From Ananas comosus (Eukaryota > Streptophyta > Magnoliopsida > Poales > Bromeliaceae), in NCBI RefSeq assembly GCF_001540865.1, contig NC_033622.1, positions 13,832,797 to 13,896,796 of the forward strand: a stretch of 64,000 bases of DNA. Direction: 5' to 3'. The notes under the pieces were generated by a model. That model was not told the DNA's origin. It saw nothing but the letters and a program-made list of their open reading frames with translations, and did not search any database. Position 1 is the first letter of the stretch. The number at the start of each line of letters is the position of its first letter. This document shows, piece after piece, positions 1 to 13,798 of the stretch. The translations under genes and the position numbers were made by a program.

Positions 1-3000
1 GTCATTAATTCAAAATTTTCGTCAAAATTTTCGACCATCATCACCAACATGGGCTATCTTGGGTCAAAAGAAGAAAAGGTCGGTACTAGACAAGCCTAAA
101 ACTCAAATTAGGAAACAATCACTCAAACTTTGAAAACTCAAATTAGGAAACTATCACCCAAACTTTGAAAATTATTGGTTACAAATATTTTTCGTTACAT
201 AAAAAAAAGGATATATGTATAGTATGATGACGCATTATCGTTACAATTATTAATTTAACCCTACATAGTCACGATCACTTAACTTCGCAAGCATCTCAGT
301 ATTACAACGGGTGTAAGGATAGCTTTTTCCATATTTGCTAGCTAGTACTTTTGAAATTACAGCTCTTCAAGATAGAAAGGGTCATACTCAATTTTTTTAT
401 AAAAAAAAGGACATTTAGGGTTTAAGGGTTAATTAACAAACAGGTAATAAATGATTTTAAAAAGATGTTCATTGGTTCTTTATATAATTACTTATAATTT
501 TATTTGTATACAGTAGGATTATTGTGGCGATAGGAATCAATCATTAGCTAAATGTAAATGTTAGTAATTGAAAGCAACGACAAGTTATAAACTAAAGCAC
601 TTTGTATGAGTGTACACGAACATATGAAATATTAATTTAGACTTCATTTAGAAATACATCATGTATGGTTAAAAAGTACGATTTTAAAATATTTTGTTTA
701 TTTTTGTAAAAGATACTGAGTTGTATAATTCATATGCTTTCATAGAAAAATAAAAAAAAAAAAATTACACTTTTAGCCTAACTATTTTTACTTAATAAGA
801 TTAGATAGTCGTCTAAAGCAAATAGGTCCTTAATATATACATATTTTAAAAAAGCATATTCAGTTTGTGAAGCAAAAAATCATGTATATTAATAGAAATA
901 GATGTGTCATGATTCATGTTGTTTCAATTATATAGCATAAATATATTTAAATTATTTTTAAATTATTTTCTATCAAGAGTTGTCACATGGGGAACATTAT
1001 ACTGAACATAAGCTTTGGTAAAATGCATGGTTCACAAAAATACATAAGTGTCACGTTGGAAATAGGTGTCTCCACGTAGGCGTACTAAATCCAATCTTAT
1101 CCACACTGTGTTGTGGTGCTCCGCGGAGGATATTTGGTGCATACTAAACTGTGCCCAGAAAATATGTAGTGATTTTATGTGGCTGAGAATAGGTCCATGT
1201 TCCTAATTTGTACCAAACTAGTTGCTTGTGTGCTAAAGTACACTCCTGGCTAGTATTGTACTATTGTGGCAATTTTTCCTACATTGATAAGATTCAAACA
1301 AGTTGTGTGATTAAATTATTTGGTTGGTGGTTGGAATCGTTGGATTCTCTTTTTCTTTCTCCTTTTTCTTTTTTTGTCTTTCTAAGTGCATGCGCGTGCG
1401 CGTGCATGTACGTATGTGCGTTCATTTTTATTTTTAAATATTTTTAAGTAAATAAAGATATCTGTTGAAGCGTTTGACACATTAATAAATGCCAAATGCA
1501 TGTTCTGCTCCTTGATAAAAAATTTAATAATTTTAAAAATATAAATAATAGTTTATAAAATAGCACTATAAAAAATTAGAAAAAACTTAATATCCATACA
1601 AAGCCAATGTGAATTGACAGCTCATAATTTCATATAAAGGATGTAATTAAAATTGAAAGCTCAATTTTATTTTTTATATTATTTTGAATTTATATTAAAA
1701 TTATGAGCAATGCTTCAATACACCATAAGTATTAAAATCAAACTCTTAATTAGTAAAAAGTATAGTTGGATTTTACATAAAGTAACCCATTGAACAGGTT
1801 ACCGATTTGAATTAGTTAGTTTGATAATATTGAAAAAAAAATAGTAGTATATACCAAATTTGTTGGCATTCTATAATATTAAGTATCTTATTTAGTTTTG
1901 TTACTTAACAAATTAAATAATACCCAATTTGTTATCCAACTCAAAAAAATTATTGAATTTAAATTTAAGTTTTGAAGTTGGTATTGTAATGTAAAATTTT
2001 AATTTTAAAATTTATATTAAACTTTTAAATTTTGAATCTACATTGCACTTTTAATCTGAAAGCCAAATTAAAGTTTTTGATTTAAATTAAAATTTTGAAT
2101 TTGAACTGAAAATTTTATTTTAAATTTGTGTTTTATATTTAAAAGTTGAATTTGATTTATAATTTAGTTTTTTATTTTGCTTTGTATTTAAATTTATAGT
2201 TTAGTTGTAATTTGAATTCCAACTATTGTTGTAGGTATTTGAGAAGGTTATAATATTCTTAGTTGGATAAAACCAATTTTGTAGGCCAAAATATTTTGCT
2301 AAGACCAAAATATCCTTTAAATAGGTACCTGATGAATGATACCTATGCCAAAATAGTAGGTCGTCTTTAGAATCATATTACATTTCAGCCATCTATTTAA
2401 AAAAATAAATGATCAAAATTTACATGATGTATTGAAGTATTCCTCTAAAATTATACAACTTTTTAATTTGTGTGTACTTTTTTTTTCCCTGGGTATATAT
2501 GTGCCTGTAGAGTTGAATGCATTTTGAGAGAGATTGAGAAAATGGGAAAATTTAATAGAGATACTTTAGATACATGGTGTGATGATAAGAAAAATGCTGT
2601 TTTATATTTTAAGTTTTTCCACTCCTAATCAAAACTCCTCCCCGATATCTGAAAGACATATTTTATATATTATTTAGAGTAGTCGATAGGTATCCCTTTT
2701 ACTGAATAAGAGGTTTCCGCTTTAAATCAATTACACTTGGTGGGAGATAATTAAGAGTGTATAGTATTCATGGTCTCCCCAATATTGGAAACTATACTAA
2801 TTATCGACAATAATTTTTCATCCATGATAAAATAAGTAACAACAATAGAGACAAGCAGGAGAGAGCATAAATATATAAAGAAGCATTCAATTTTCTCAAC
2901 TGAATGACATTGTTAAACACTCAAATTACAATTGACCCTCGAAGAGATTGAAATGGTTACACTTTTAGTTGTGCAACTTCCATGGAATCCAATTACTTTT

Positions 3001-3128
3001 TAATTCCCACGGAAGCCACTCTTTATTGTACCACTTAACCAATGAAAGGGCCCCTTTAAATCCCAAAAGGCCCAAATCCCCATTCATCAATCTCAGATCC
3101 CTAAAAAATAAGGACGCCAATCAATGGA
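1..3128. other. AT-rich intergenic region, no gene seen
   Basis: I see no supportable gene here. The stretch is strongly AT-rich. Between about 1900 and 2230 it becomes a low-complexity run of permuted AAATTT/TTTAAATTT words, and the same texture returns at about 37060-37390 and 37910-38300. A short GCGTGC alternating tract lies near 1390-1410. The right end is downstream (3' flank) of the minus-strand beta-xylosidase gene. Confidence 0.7.
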
Positions 3129-5999
3129 TTAGATCCTCAAAGTTAGTGAATGCTTCAAATTTCCCACGTGAAGAACGTGAGAACCCAAAGCCACCCTCCT
3201 ATTCCCCTCCTCATCCACCAAGCTCAAGTCCTTGCACACGTCCACTCTAAACGCAACGTCCCCCTCCCCTCGGGGCCCCAAGAACACCTTCTCGAACCCT
3301 AGCAGGTGCTTCTTCGGCGCGTTGTGGACCGCCGGCGGGGTCGAGAACAAGAACACGGTGTGGCCCCCGGGCATTCGGCCGGAGTTGCGGACGCGCAGTT
3401 GGACGTCGAAGGCCAGGTTCTCACACCGGCTTCCGGCCAGGTCGACCGACTTGCACCGGGACGAGTAGCACGAGTGGCCTTCTTCGAGGGGGATAGACAC
3501 CAATTTGGGGGCCTGGACGAGGTGGTGAGTGTAGTCGGTGTAGCTCAACCCGTCGCCGAAGGAGTAGACCGTGTCGCCCGTGTAGAACCGGTAGGTCCGG
3601 CCCGGGTAGCCGGTCGACGGGTCCGGACGCATGCGCATGTCGGTCATGGGGACGCTGTCGGCGAACGACTGAGGATACCACGTCACCGGCAGCCTTCCGC
3701 CTGAAGGAAACAAAAACCATTAATTTGATGAGAATACGCGATGACTGATCTTTGCAACGACTACGATTAATTTTGAACAAAATTTAGATAGAGTTTCATA
3801 GGCAAGAGGGAAGCAATATTATTAGAACTTACTAGGATTGTATTGTCCGAAAATGATGTCGGTGAGCGCCGCGCCGCCGGCCTCCCCGGGATATCCGGCC
3901 CAGAGGATTGCGGAGATCTGATCGCTGGATTTCGCGAAGGAAATGTCGAAGGGGCCGCCGGACATGATGACGAGGATCACGGGGCCCTTGGACGCCTTCG
4001 CGACCGCGGTGATCAGCTGGGTCTGCTGGCCGGGGAGGAGGAGGCTCACCCGGTCGAGGCTCTCCCTCTCGATCGACTGGTCGGCCCCGACGATTAGAAC
4101 CGTGACGTCGGCTTGCGCCGCTGCCTGCTTCGCTGGGTCCAACTGCAAGCTGTTGCCGGAGCACCCGACGTCGGCGCAGCCGGGCTGGTAAACCGTGGCG
4201 ACGTTGGCCGTTAGGCCCTGGAGAGGTGTGACGTAACCACACGGAGTGCCTATATATATAATATATAGTTTAACAATCGAATTAATTAGAAACCGAACCG
4301 CTACTATTATTATGCTTTAATGTAAGTGTTAAATGTTAATGACGTGTCCGCAGAACCTTCGTAGTTGCCGATCATGGTCTTGGTGACGTTGGCGTTGGGA
4401 CCGATTACGGCCATTGATTTGATGGAGTTGGGGGAGAGCGGGAGCGCGCCGTTGATGTTCTTCAGCAGCACGATGCCCTGGCGCGCGGCGTCGCGGGCCA
4501 GCTCCTGGTGGGCCGGGGTGCACACGTCCTTTGGGCCCAGCCCGCCGTAGGGGAGCTTGCGCGGATCACCGTCGAAGAAGCCCAGTCGCATCAGCACCAC
4601 GAAGTTGTTGGTGATCGCCTTGTCCACGTCAGCCTCCTTCAGCTTCCCGCCCTGCACCGCCGCCTGAGTGTGCTGGCCCAGGAAGCTTCCGCAGTTTAGG
4701 TCGAGCCCTGCGGTAACAGTTATGGGCCGTTACATCGGCCCGGCCCAGTAAACGTATTTGGCAAAATTGCATGGAGAACCCCCCTCAGTTGTTAGGATTT
4801 TCCAAATTACCATTTTGGGCCATATATGTGAGGATTGAATCAACACTGTTATCAAACGAATAAACTGTGCTGAAGCAAGTTTACCTGCCAAAATAGTTAT
4901 TGCGGCGGCATCTTCCGGCGTTTTTGTGTAATGTTGTTGATTGTAGAGCACATCGACCGAGTCGCAGTCGGAAACAATGTATCTGAAAAACAATGAGAAT
5001 AATATCACTCTCCACCAGTTTTGTGAGGGTTTGTTTGCTCGTACTGTACAATAACATGCTATTTGATGGTATATTAAAGCTTTGTCTGGTATTATTGTCG
5101 GCTCTTCTTTTTTTAAAAAAAATAAAATTTTTACATGAAATAGTATTCTATCCAAAGTGTTTGTTTCACAGGAAAAAAAAAACTTTTACTTTTTTTTAAA
5201 ACAAAATATCATCTATTACTTGGCGGGCGTGTAATGTAATGTAATCAAACAAAATAACAATAGAAAAGTATGCATGCCGGCATATTAAATTATATATAAT
5301 TGGTCTTCAAAAATAAAAATAAAAAAATGACACAATACCGAAAGAGGCCTAAAGTTGCTTCGTGGAGTGAAATTGAAGTTTAATTTACTTTGGAGTTTCT
5401 ATTTTTGAACCCTAATATCTCAATTGTTTTTATTGTTAACAAAAGTTTTTGACTTTTCTCTTGCCAAATACTCTACCGAACATGCTTATTTTGAAAGCAA
5501 AAATATATAAAAGCAAGACCAAATTAACATGCACAAACCATGGCAAACATGATCATGTTAATTACAAACCTACGTTTATATTTCCACTTTGCTAGTTACC
5601 ATAAATTGTGGAGGCCCAACCCAATAGCTGGAAACTCCCTACATACTTAAAATAAGATCAAATTAATTAAATGAGCTAAAAAAAATCGATGATTAATTCA
5701 CCACCAATGGGTTTGGCACTTGATGTAAAACAACTTGTCCCCAGTTATTATTGTTGGCTTTACAGCTACACTTGTACCCTTCTAACGCCATATCAAGTAT
5801 GTAGTTGTTGGTCGTTTTCACCAGAATTTATTGCCACAAAAACGTGGTTTTCAAGCAAACTCAATAGATTGAGACTTTGATTGATTGTGGCATGCACGGC
5901 AAAAATGCCTTATGAAAAGGTAAGCTTCGTCTCGTTTTAAATTACCTAACATTAGAAAAAGAGAGATGACAAATAGAATCCACAATTGATAAATACATA

Positions 6000-6042
<43 letters not shown>

Positions 6043-6843
6043 TAGATAGATATATAAATGCAGCAGGTGTATTGGTCTATTCAATTTTAAAGCAAGGGGC
6101 ACAAGCAAGACTCGCTTATGGGTTGAAATTATTGTCGCAGTCCCTTTCGGTTTTAGTATTTATTCATCATTTAAAGGCGGCAAGAGAGAGTTAGGGGTTG
6201 TTTGGTGAGCAATATCTTATTTTTATTTTAAAAAATATAAAGCAATTAAGTTTCGAATGTGGAATCTCGAGTATCAATCATTAAGTTTTTTGGTGTTTGA
6301 TGAGCAATGCCAGAGTTCTCAATTCTCACGCGAAGTCGAGCGATCGACTCTGAGATCGTGTATAGTTATAAATTATGCATTCAAATGTTGGATTATTTTT
6401 TTTTTTTCACTTTCATTAGTTTGCAAGTTCATCTATTCACTTATTAGAGATAGATTGAAAGACATCATCTAGAGAGAGAGAGAGAGAGGGGGGGAAGGGA
6501 TGGAGAAGAGAATCATATATATAAATATGTATATATATATTACCCATTAAGATTCCACTTTGCTCTTACTGTTCCAGCGAGTAGGTCAGGGTCGGCGCAG
6601 GTGGGGACTCCATTGACTTGGTTGTAGGAGCACATGACGCTCGCCACATTCCCATCTATCACGCAGCTCTTGAACGGGGGCTGGAACGTATCGTCCAAAT
6701 CCTGCTTTGTCACCTGACTCACACACGCACCACCACCGCAACATAAAACAAATTAGCAAAAATTACTAGCAATACTTGTAACATAAATAATTACAACAAC
6801 AAAAAAAAAACAATATTATTTGGAAAGAATATTTTTAATATTC

Positions 6844-6886
<43 letters not shown>

Positions 6887-8685
6887 GAGGAAGGTATAAG
6901 ATGTTGCTATCAGAGGAGATGCCTAAACAAAATTATTGCAAGACAACCAAGCACACATAATTAGAAATTCCGTGTTTATTTAATTATGTGCTCGTTTCCT
7001 GTGCATAATTTGTCCACGTATGGGTTCGGACACGTTTTTTCGAGTTAATTTTATCTATGCTATAACTTTGACATATGTCGTCAACATACGGTCCAATGTT
7101 TTGTATTATTTATTGTCGATACGGATAACACGTACTAATATTAAAATATTATAATATATGGGGACTAGTGTAGCAAATTAAAGTATGTATGGAGTTAAAT
7201 ATTTTGTATAGTAAGGTATAAAGTTTTACAGCAAAATTTTACTTACTATTGCATTGAATGTGTAACGCTGGATCCCCTTCCAATTGTCCAGATCGTAGGC
7301 CGTATAGTGCTTGCAGCACGCGGCGACTTTGAGCTTATCGGCGTCGTCGGCCTGCTGCAGGCCGGTCACGTAACCGGTCGCGTACTTGCTCGAGAGCAGC
7401 GGGTCCTCTCCGGGCGTCTCCTGCCCTCTCCCCCACCGCGGGTCGCGGAATATGTTGATGTTCGGGCTCCAGAACGTTAGCCCGGCGAGGCCGACGTTGT
7501 GCATTGCCCGTGCCTCCGTCGACACCGCCTGTAGAAAAGTCGAACAACATCATTAAAAGCAGGCACACATTAATTATCCAAGATTTTCATTAATTGTTGC
7601 ACGACTTTTAAAGCGGAAGCGTATTATAATTAGGTAATTGAGCTTAGTTAGTTTAATGAAGGCATTTTTTTTTTTGTCACATCAAATGTATTTTTCTATT
7701 TTTCACAAATCTAGGTTGCTCAAAATTTGGGACCAAGTGAAAAGCCCCAATGGGATCAACCTAGATGTGACACCTCAACAAATCGGGGGAGTGGGAACCG
7801 AGGAAACGGGCCACAAAAGATGACCAAAATTACAATTCAATTCCTATTCCTATAAAAGGGGATCACCCAAAAAAATACAACAAAAGATATTATTATTATT
7901 TATTAAATTCATTATTATAAGAAAGGTAATGAAGTAGGAAAAGAAAATTTGACCACATGTCTACATCTCTAAATTTGTATCCCTCTAATTGCAGTAACCA
8001 TCATTAATAAAATTTCAGTGAAAAGCCCTTTAACAACGCCTTAAAAAATAGTTTTCAATTTACTATGGTATATTACTTTTATCTCTATTCACATATTTAT
8101 TAGATATTTTTTAATATTAATTTTTTTAAAAAATTAAATATTAAAAACTATTCAGCATTGAATATACAATGAAAATTCAATAGAAGATTCTTCGGCCATG
8201 CAAGTTAATTAGCAACCAGTACATAGGGGACAAGTAAAAGACACAAAAAATTGGTAAAAATATGGTAAATAAAAGCAACTTTTTGCTGGTCCCAAGTACT
8301 ATGCCCTGCCCAAATTTCGTAATGCCATGAAATGAATACAAATATATCCGTAAAAGAAAAGGAGAACTAATCTATTTCAAATCACATTACACACACACAC
8401 AAAAAAAAAGAAGAAGAAGAAGAATTAGGCATAATTTCCACTTAAAAGGGATGATACTCCGACAAAAGCCTATAAGAAACCTCAATGGGAAAGTAATACC
8501 ACAATGTAGGTAAAACCCGAGAAGTAAAAGTCACCAAATCTCAATTTTCCAACCCCAAAAAAAAAGAAAAAGAAAAACCCAACTCCGGATCCAAGTACAA
8601 AAAACAAACCCATCGACCCACAATAAAAATCGTACCTTTCCAATGCAGGTAAAATCCCAGTTGCAAAATTCACCAAAATCCGGAA

Positions 8686-8720
<35 letters not shown>

Positions 8721-9240
8721 AGTGTAACTCCAAATCCAAATTAAAAAAAAAAAACAGAAAAGAAAAGAGAAAAAAAAAAAAGAAGAAGAAAAAAAGCGTG
8801 ACCTTTCCGATGGCGAGGAAGAGGGAGGCGTTGAAGGAGGCGGCGGTGAGGATGACTTGGGGGAAGCTGGTGGCGGCGGGGACGAGGGAGGAGAAGCCGG
8901 TGCCGGGGCCGACGTAGGAGACGCCGTGCAGGGCCTCGGACCACCACTCGTAGGCGGGGATGCCGAGGCGCGGCACCGCGGCGGCCTTGTTCACCAGGAA
9001 CCCCACCTTCTCCGCCAGCGTCAGCCGCCCCACCAGGTCCGCCGCCCGCGCCGCCGCGCTCCACGACGCGTTGCAGAACCCCAGCCCCGCCACGCTCGGG
9101 TTCGCCGCCGCGTCGCACGCGAACACCGCCTTCTGCGCCATCACCCCGCCGCGCACACACAAGCAGAGGAGGAGGAGGAGGACGACGACGCAGAGCTCCG
9201 CCACCAACCCAAAAAGCTGGGATTTTGATGCTTCTCCCAT
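3129..9240 (-). CDS. BXL4: Beta-D-xylosidase (glycoside hydrolase family 3), BXL4-like, 7 exons, 775 aa
   Basis: Secreted cell-wall enzyme expected to release xylose (possibly also arabinose) from xylan and xylo-oligosaccharides in the apoplast. Exons on the minus strand are 9240-8803, 7528-7247, 6713-6544, 4982-4885, 4707-4357, 4249-3833 and 3700-3129. All introns are GT-AG and phases add up to 775 codons plus TAA, a normal length for plant BXL proteins. Residues about 10-35 are a hydrophobic signal peptide, followed by [10 protein letters not shown]. The GH3 N-terminal domain carries [39 protein letters not shown] and SDCDSV; Asp302 is the expected nucleophile. The second domain has GADQSIERE near 501-509, expected to hold the acid/base Glu. 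GYPGEAGG and the C-terminal Fn3-like part ([19 protein letters not shown]) follow. The AIGK/VSTEAR and VTKQDLDD wording resembles Arabidopsis BXL4 more than BXL1. Exon 1 is GC-rich, unlike the introns. The donor after exon 5 (GAAG|GTTCTG) is weak. Confidence 0.95.
5998..6060. repeat. (TA)n then (GATA)n microsatellite in a BXL intron
   Basis: About 40 bases of alternating TA followed by three GATA units, lying in intron 3 of the beta-xylosidase gene. Likely length-polymorphic. Confidence 0.9.
6845..6887. repeat. (AAT)n microsatellite in a BXL intron
   Basis: About 14 trinucleotide ATA/AAT units in intron 2 of the beta-xylosidase gene, just upstream (in gene sense) of exon 3. Confidence 0.9.
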
Positions 9241-9430
9241 CTCCCTCTCCCTCCCTCTACCCTCTCTCCTTTCGCTTTACCTCACTACTCGTATAATGGC
9301 GCTCTGTGCGTTGTTGTTTTATCCCAAACCCGTGAGAGAGAGAGAGAGAGAGAGAGTGAGAGAGAGTTAGGGAGGAGGGGGTGGGGAGAAGAGGTGGGTT
9401 GGGTTGGGTCTTTTTAAGCCCGTGATGGGG
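9241..9430 (-). promoter_or_regulatory. 5' leader and proximal promoter of the beta-xylosidase gene
   Basis: Immediately before the ATG (gene sense) is a pyrimidine-rich leader with a (CT)n tract, seen as GAGA on the plus strand at 9331-9366. A weak TATA-like CTTAAAAAGA (gene sense) lies at about 9410-9419. No experimental start is visible, so the boundaries are inferred. Confidence 0.4.
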
Positions 9431-12400
9431 ATTTTTGGGGATTGGTTTGTTTTTATTATTATTACTATTATATTATTTTGTTTGATGGGTAACTTGGAAA
9501 AGGGATTGGCGAGGTGGGGGCCAAAGTGCGTTGGATGGCGCAAAGCTGGATTTTTTATCATTTATGCCGCGGCTGGGAGTATTGGGAAACAGAGTTTTAC
9601 AGGGTAAAAACAGGGGAGGGGGGCTCTTGGCGCTGTTTGTGATTCTACTTTTTCAAGTTCACGTGAATTTCTTGTTGATCATCTCAGAGTTCGGTAGGAA
9701 TGTGCATAATTTTCCATACTCTTTTTTTTTTNGGAATGTGCATAATTTTCCATGCTCTTTTTTTTAAAATTTTTTTTATAAATCACATATAGCAACTACT
9801 CTTTCTGATTATTCTACATCTTTTTACTCAGTGAGCTAGCTCATTGATTACATTTAATGCAGTAAGAAAAAAAAAAAATTAGGAACATTTGCAACACTCA
9901 ACCAAAATCGTTGACTTTGAATAATAACGGAAAATAATAATGGTGCTTAACAGAAGAAATTAATAAAAGATATCTCTGATTACAGTAGAAGTTCCAGTAA
10001 ATTAATGAAGATATCTGGAATTACCGTAAAAGCGCCGTAAAAATATCTTAATTTTGATAGTCGAAGAGTGGTTGAGCATTATGTTAGTTTTAAATGCAGT
10101 TAAAACCTGTTAATGTGGTCAAAATATTCACCGTAAAGCCGATAATTAACTCTTTGGTATCCAAAATATTAATCTAGTAGGAAATAATTTTTTATTGGCG
10201 CACATGGCAATTAACTCAAAACTACTTGAAAGAGAGAAACCTTAAAACTAACTTTGGTACGATGTTATTCAAAAAGTTGATTTCATAGAAATCGAAATTT
10301 AAATTAGTTTTATCATCCTTTGCTATTATAGTTAACTTGCTTTCAATCATCTCTACTGAAAATAATATTTTCATTAAGAATGTGAGAAAAAACACAAAGT
10401 TACTAGTATCACACTTTATTATTCAAAAACCAGATCATTTTATTTGAGACTTGATTTTTTTTCTAATCCTTTTTCTTTCATTTCTTCAATCAATGGAAAA
10501 AGGATCAGTAAGAACTAAAGATTCAAGTTTGATTTACACTAATCATTTTGATTGACGATTTTCCAGTCGATAATAAATAAAAAAAGTAATAGGAACTATA
10601 ATAAACTACGTAATAACAATCAATGCGAAATATTGACTACCAAAATAATTTCATTATTTTTTTTTTCTCACAATCGCTTGTAATATAATTCTATAGATGA
10701 GAATTTTAACTCGTGTAATTCTTTGAGAATTATCAAATAAACTAAGAATTGACTGAATAATGAATTTACCCAATAGTTATAATTAACGTGGCACAATTTT
10801 TTATTAAAATAATGAAAAAGATTTTTGAATTGTTACTTTTGAGAGCGGAAAAAAAAAATGTTATTTCAAATTTTCTGCTTGCACTAAATATTTAGCTTTT
10901 ATATTTGTTTGCATTTTGGATCGCGTTAACCTTTTCAAGAGGCCAAATTGAATATGCATTATCTAAAAGAAAAAAATCAAAAGAAAAATAAGAACCTACC
11001 GGCCTTGGATGAAAACTAATAGGATATTATCCAAAAATATCTGTATCTATATTCGATAATATTTGGATCCGGTCGGATACGGATACAGATATAATTTTAG
11101 AGAGTTAAATTTTTTCGAATATTCGAAACAAAGAATATGGATGTGAATATCGAGTATTCGAGAGTTAAATTTTTTCGAATATTCGAGACTTTAGTTTTAA
11201 TATTTTATATTATTTATATTTTCGGATCCGCCCGGTCAAATTTCGCCCGCCCACCTCTGCCCAAATCTCTTTTCTCCAAATTTAATCTTTCTTGTCTATT
11301 CCTCTAATTTATTACTAACCAAGGTACGGAGGGATGATTAATACATATTTTGAAAAATTAAGATAATTTTTTATATTATTCGATTATTTTATAATGAGTT
11401 GTATATTAAAATTATATATTTTATATGTGAAAAAATATAGTTGAAAAATAAGGTAGAAAAATAAAGTACTTTTTTTATATATGTGTATTTTAATATATAT
11501 TATTATTTGAATAAAAATATTTGATTCATATTCGAATTCAAAAAATATCTGAACATCTCCGAATCCATTTCAGCTGATATGGTAATAAAAATTTAGCATC
11601 CGACCTATATCTGTATTTGAATTCGTATTTAAAAAAAAAAGAAGATGCGAATATAATTTCATCAAATATCCGACCATTTTCTATAATGGCCTCTAAAGGA
11701 AAACACTTTAAGTGATAAATATTGGACAGATCAAAACCTCCTATGGCGATGCAATGCTTGAAACATAAATTGTACGGAAGCAGTGCGTACTCTAATGCGA
11801 AAAAAAAAAAAACAAACAAACAAATAAATGAAAAGAAAGAAACAAAAGAGTCAACAAATCGAACGCATCAGCGAATGGGCTCTACGTGAGGAATTGACCG
11901 AGTGTGGCAGAATGTCAGTCCGAGAACACCTCACATGCCGATTCCAGGCTGTAAAACGACATATAAATCCCTAGACCAAGTCTACCATGTCTCACGTGGG
12001 CTATCCAATAACTTACTGTCTATTTTATTAATTTTTATATTATCACCACTTAGAAAAATAAAAAATAAAGGAATGTTTTTAAGTTTTAACAACTAGTTAC
12101 GGCTCATTTGCGAGCACGGAGACAAGCGTGTGGTTCGCATTCTATAAAAACTTTAATTTTGCATTTACAGTGATATAAATATTCAACCGAATATTTACAG
12201 AAAAAATATTATAATAGCTCCTCACACAATGTACCATAGTTACGACATTGAGGTCAGGGATCATCAAACGACTAGGACTCGCCCCATTGCCTTTCTTATT
12301 TATTTATAAATAAAATAGTATGTATTAATGCGGAGGAAATTTTATATTATATGGGATTTGATCCGTGGGTTTGAGCGGTCCACGGCGAACGTGTTGGACC

Positions 12401-13660
12401 AGGTCCAGGCAATAACAACGGGAATCAGGGTGGGCACAAAGTCACTGGGTAAATAAATCCAACGCTTGGGGAAGCAGAGGTGCCCGTGACAAAGCGTTTC
12501 TTCGGTGCGGAGCGGAGCAATTTTTATTTTTTTATAATAATAATTTTATTACTACGTGGGTGCGTGGGCTCGCTCAAGATAACGTTGGGCCCACTCTGGG
12601 TGGGGCCCCCACCACCCCCATTTCTTCTTTCCCGCCAAAGGCCGTGCTGAGTTCCACCGATTCAAATATTTTAGAGAAGGTAAAAAATTTGAAAACATTT
12701 TCTCTTTTCCTTTTCTTCGGGTGCTTTAAAATCATCACTGAAGAAACTTATAATAACGCATTCTTATTTTCTTCATGCGCGGTATCAATGTTGATGTGTA
12801 CTATTAGAACCAAATATTTGCGAACTACGCGGACAAAAGAGACAGAGGGATGATAAATAATGCATTATGTTGATGTTGATACTCAGATTCAATCATGTCA
12901 TAGTTAGTATTAAATGGTTGTTGCTTATTAATTATTGGCTGAAATATTGTAATGATTTTATTATAGACTAATGTGCACATGATTAATGATCAAGAGAATT
13001 AGTTCACTCTACTTAATTAGGTTTGTAATTGATATTTGACAAATGATTATCTCATGTTATTACAACAAATATCGTGGTAAGCTTTCTCCCTTTGTACTAT
13101 TTTATGCAGTAGAAGTAAGAGTTTTAAATCAAAGCTTTGTAATTAAAAAATACAAAATTTTTTACTTTAACGGCGTTCCGCCGTTTTAATAATATAGGCT
13201 TCTATATTCGTCAAACTTTCTACTAGGCCTAATAGATGCTTTATTGTTTTTTTAAGAGTGTGTGAAAATTGAAACATAGCAATCACGGAGGAGCAAATGT
13301 CCATTCGTTTACTTTATTTTCACTATCCAGCGGTGGAATATCGGTACTCTTCAAGAAGATCGAGAAACGAAAAAAAAGGGTGGTCGTCTAAGATTATATG
13401 TTGGTTCACTCTATTGATTCCAATTTAGAGATCGATAAATAATATAATTTGAAATGATTGGTAAAAGGACACCGATTAAGGTTGAATTAAACCTAACGAT
13501 TAAGACTTACTAATTTGAATCTGGTTCGAATGCACATGTCAAACCAGATATTGTAGGTGCGTGCAGTTAGTGTTTCAATTGCAGTTGAAATCGTTGCCCT
13601 CCTAACACTCTTTAGCCTCCCATGCTCACCTCATTTGAAAGCACCCTTTAATTGGTCATA
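9431..13660. other. Intergenic region, no gene seen
   Basis: AT-rich DNA without a supportable gene. It holds a 36-bp direct duplication around a single N at 9732. It also has degenerate CGGATACGGATAC-type sequence at about 11035-11240 and 11510-11680, and a 26-bp repeat (starting AGAGTTAAATTTTTTCG) present twice at about 11100 and 11160. A slightly GC-richer patch at 12370-12660 (GGGCCC and GGGGCCCC words) looks promoter-like, but no coding exon could be attached to it. Confidence 0.6.
9697..9766. repeat. Direct repeat flanking an N (assembly join)
   Basis: The sequence GGAATGTGCATAATTTTCCA plus a following T-tract occurs at 9697-9731 and again at 9733 onward, separated only by the N at 9732. 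The two copies differ by one base. This pattern is typical of an unresolved overlap between two contig ends rather than a biological tandem repeat. Confidence 0.7.
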
Positions 13661-13798
13661 AGATAATAGATACATGCTTTTCATCTCTTCAGAGGCCTTG
13701 TTGTCTCATCCATGTAGCTAAGTTCATATCCTGAATGAATGAAGCGGGTAGCGTGTTACCTTTTTCTCAAAAAAAAAAAAAGATAATAGATACATGCT
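13661..13798 (+). mobile_element. Short SINE insertion (102 bp) with 18-bp target duplication
   Basis: The 3' part matches the local SINE family (GAAGCGGGTAGCGTGTTACC, TTTTTCTC, then a poly-A tail). The insert at 13679-13780 is bounded by perfect copies of AGATAATAGATACATGCT at 13661-13678 and 13781-13798. The 5' part is shorter than in the full-length copies and lacks a clear box B, so this is a truncated or rearranged member. Confidence 0.85.

Noticed and set aside
8482..8802. Open extension of beta-xylosidase exon 1 into poly-Phe
   Set aside because: It is intron read-through of A/T-rich sequence after the GT donor at 8801-8802. Exon 2 continues the family sequence exactly.
11035..11680. 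CGGATACGGATAC-type repeats as a possible satellite
   Set aside because: Units are too irregular to define a period, and similar degenerate sequence is dispersed (25.7 and 26.2 kb). Left as low-complexity or old-transposon sequence.
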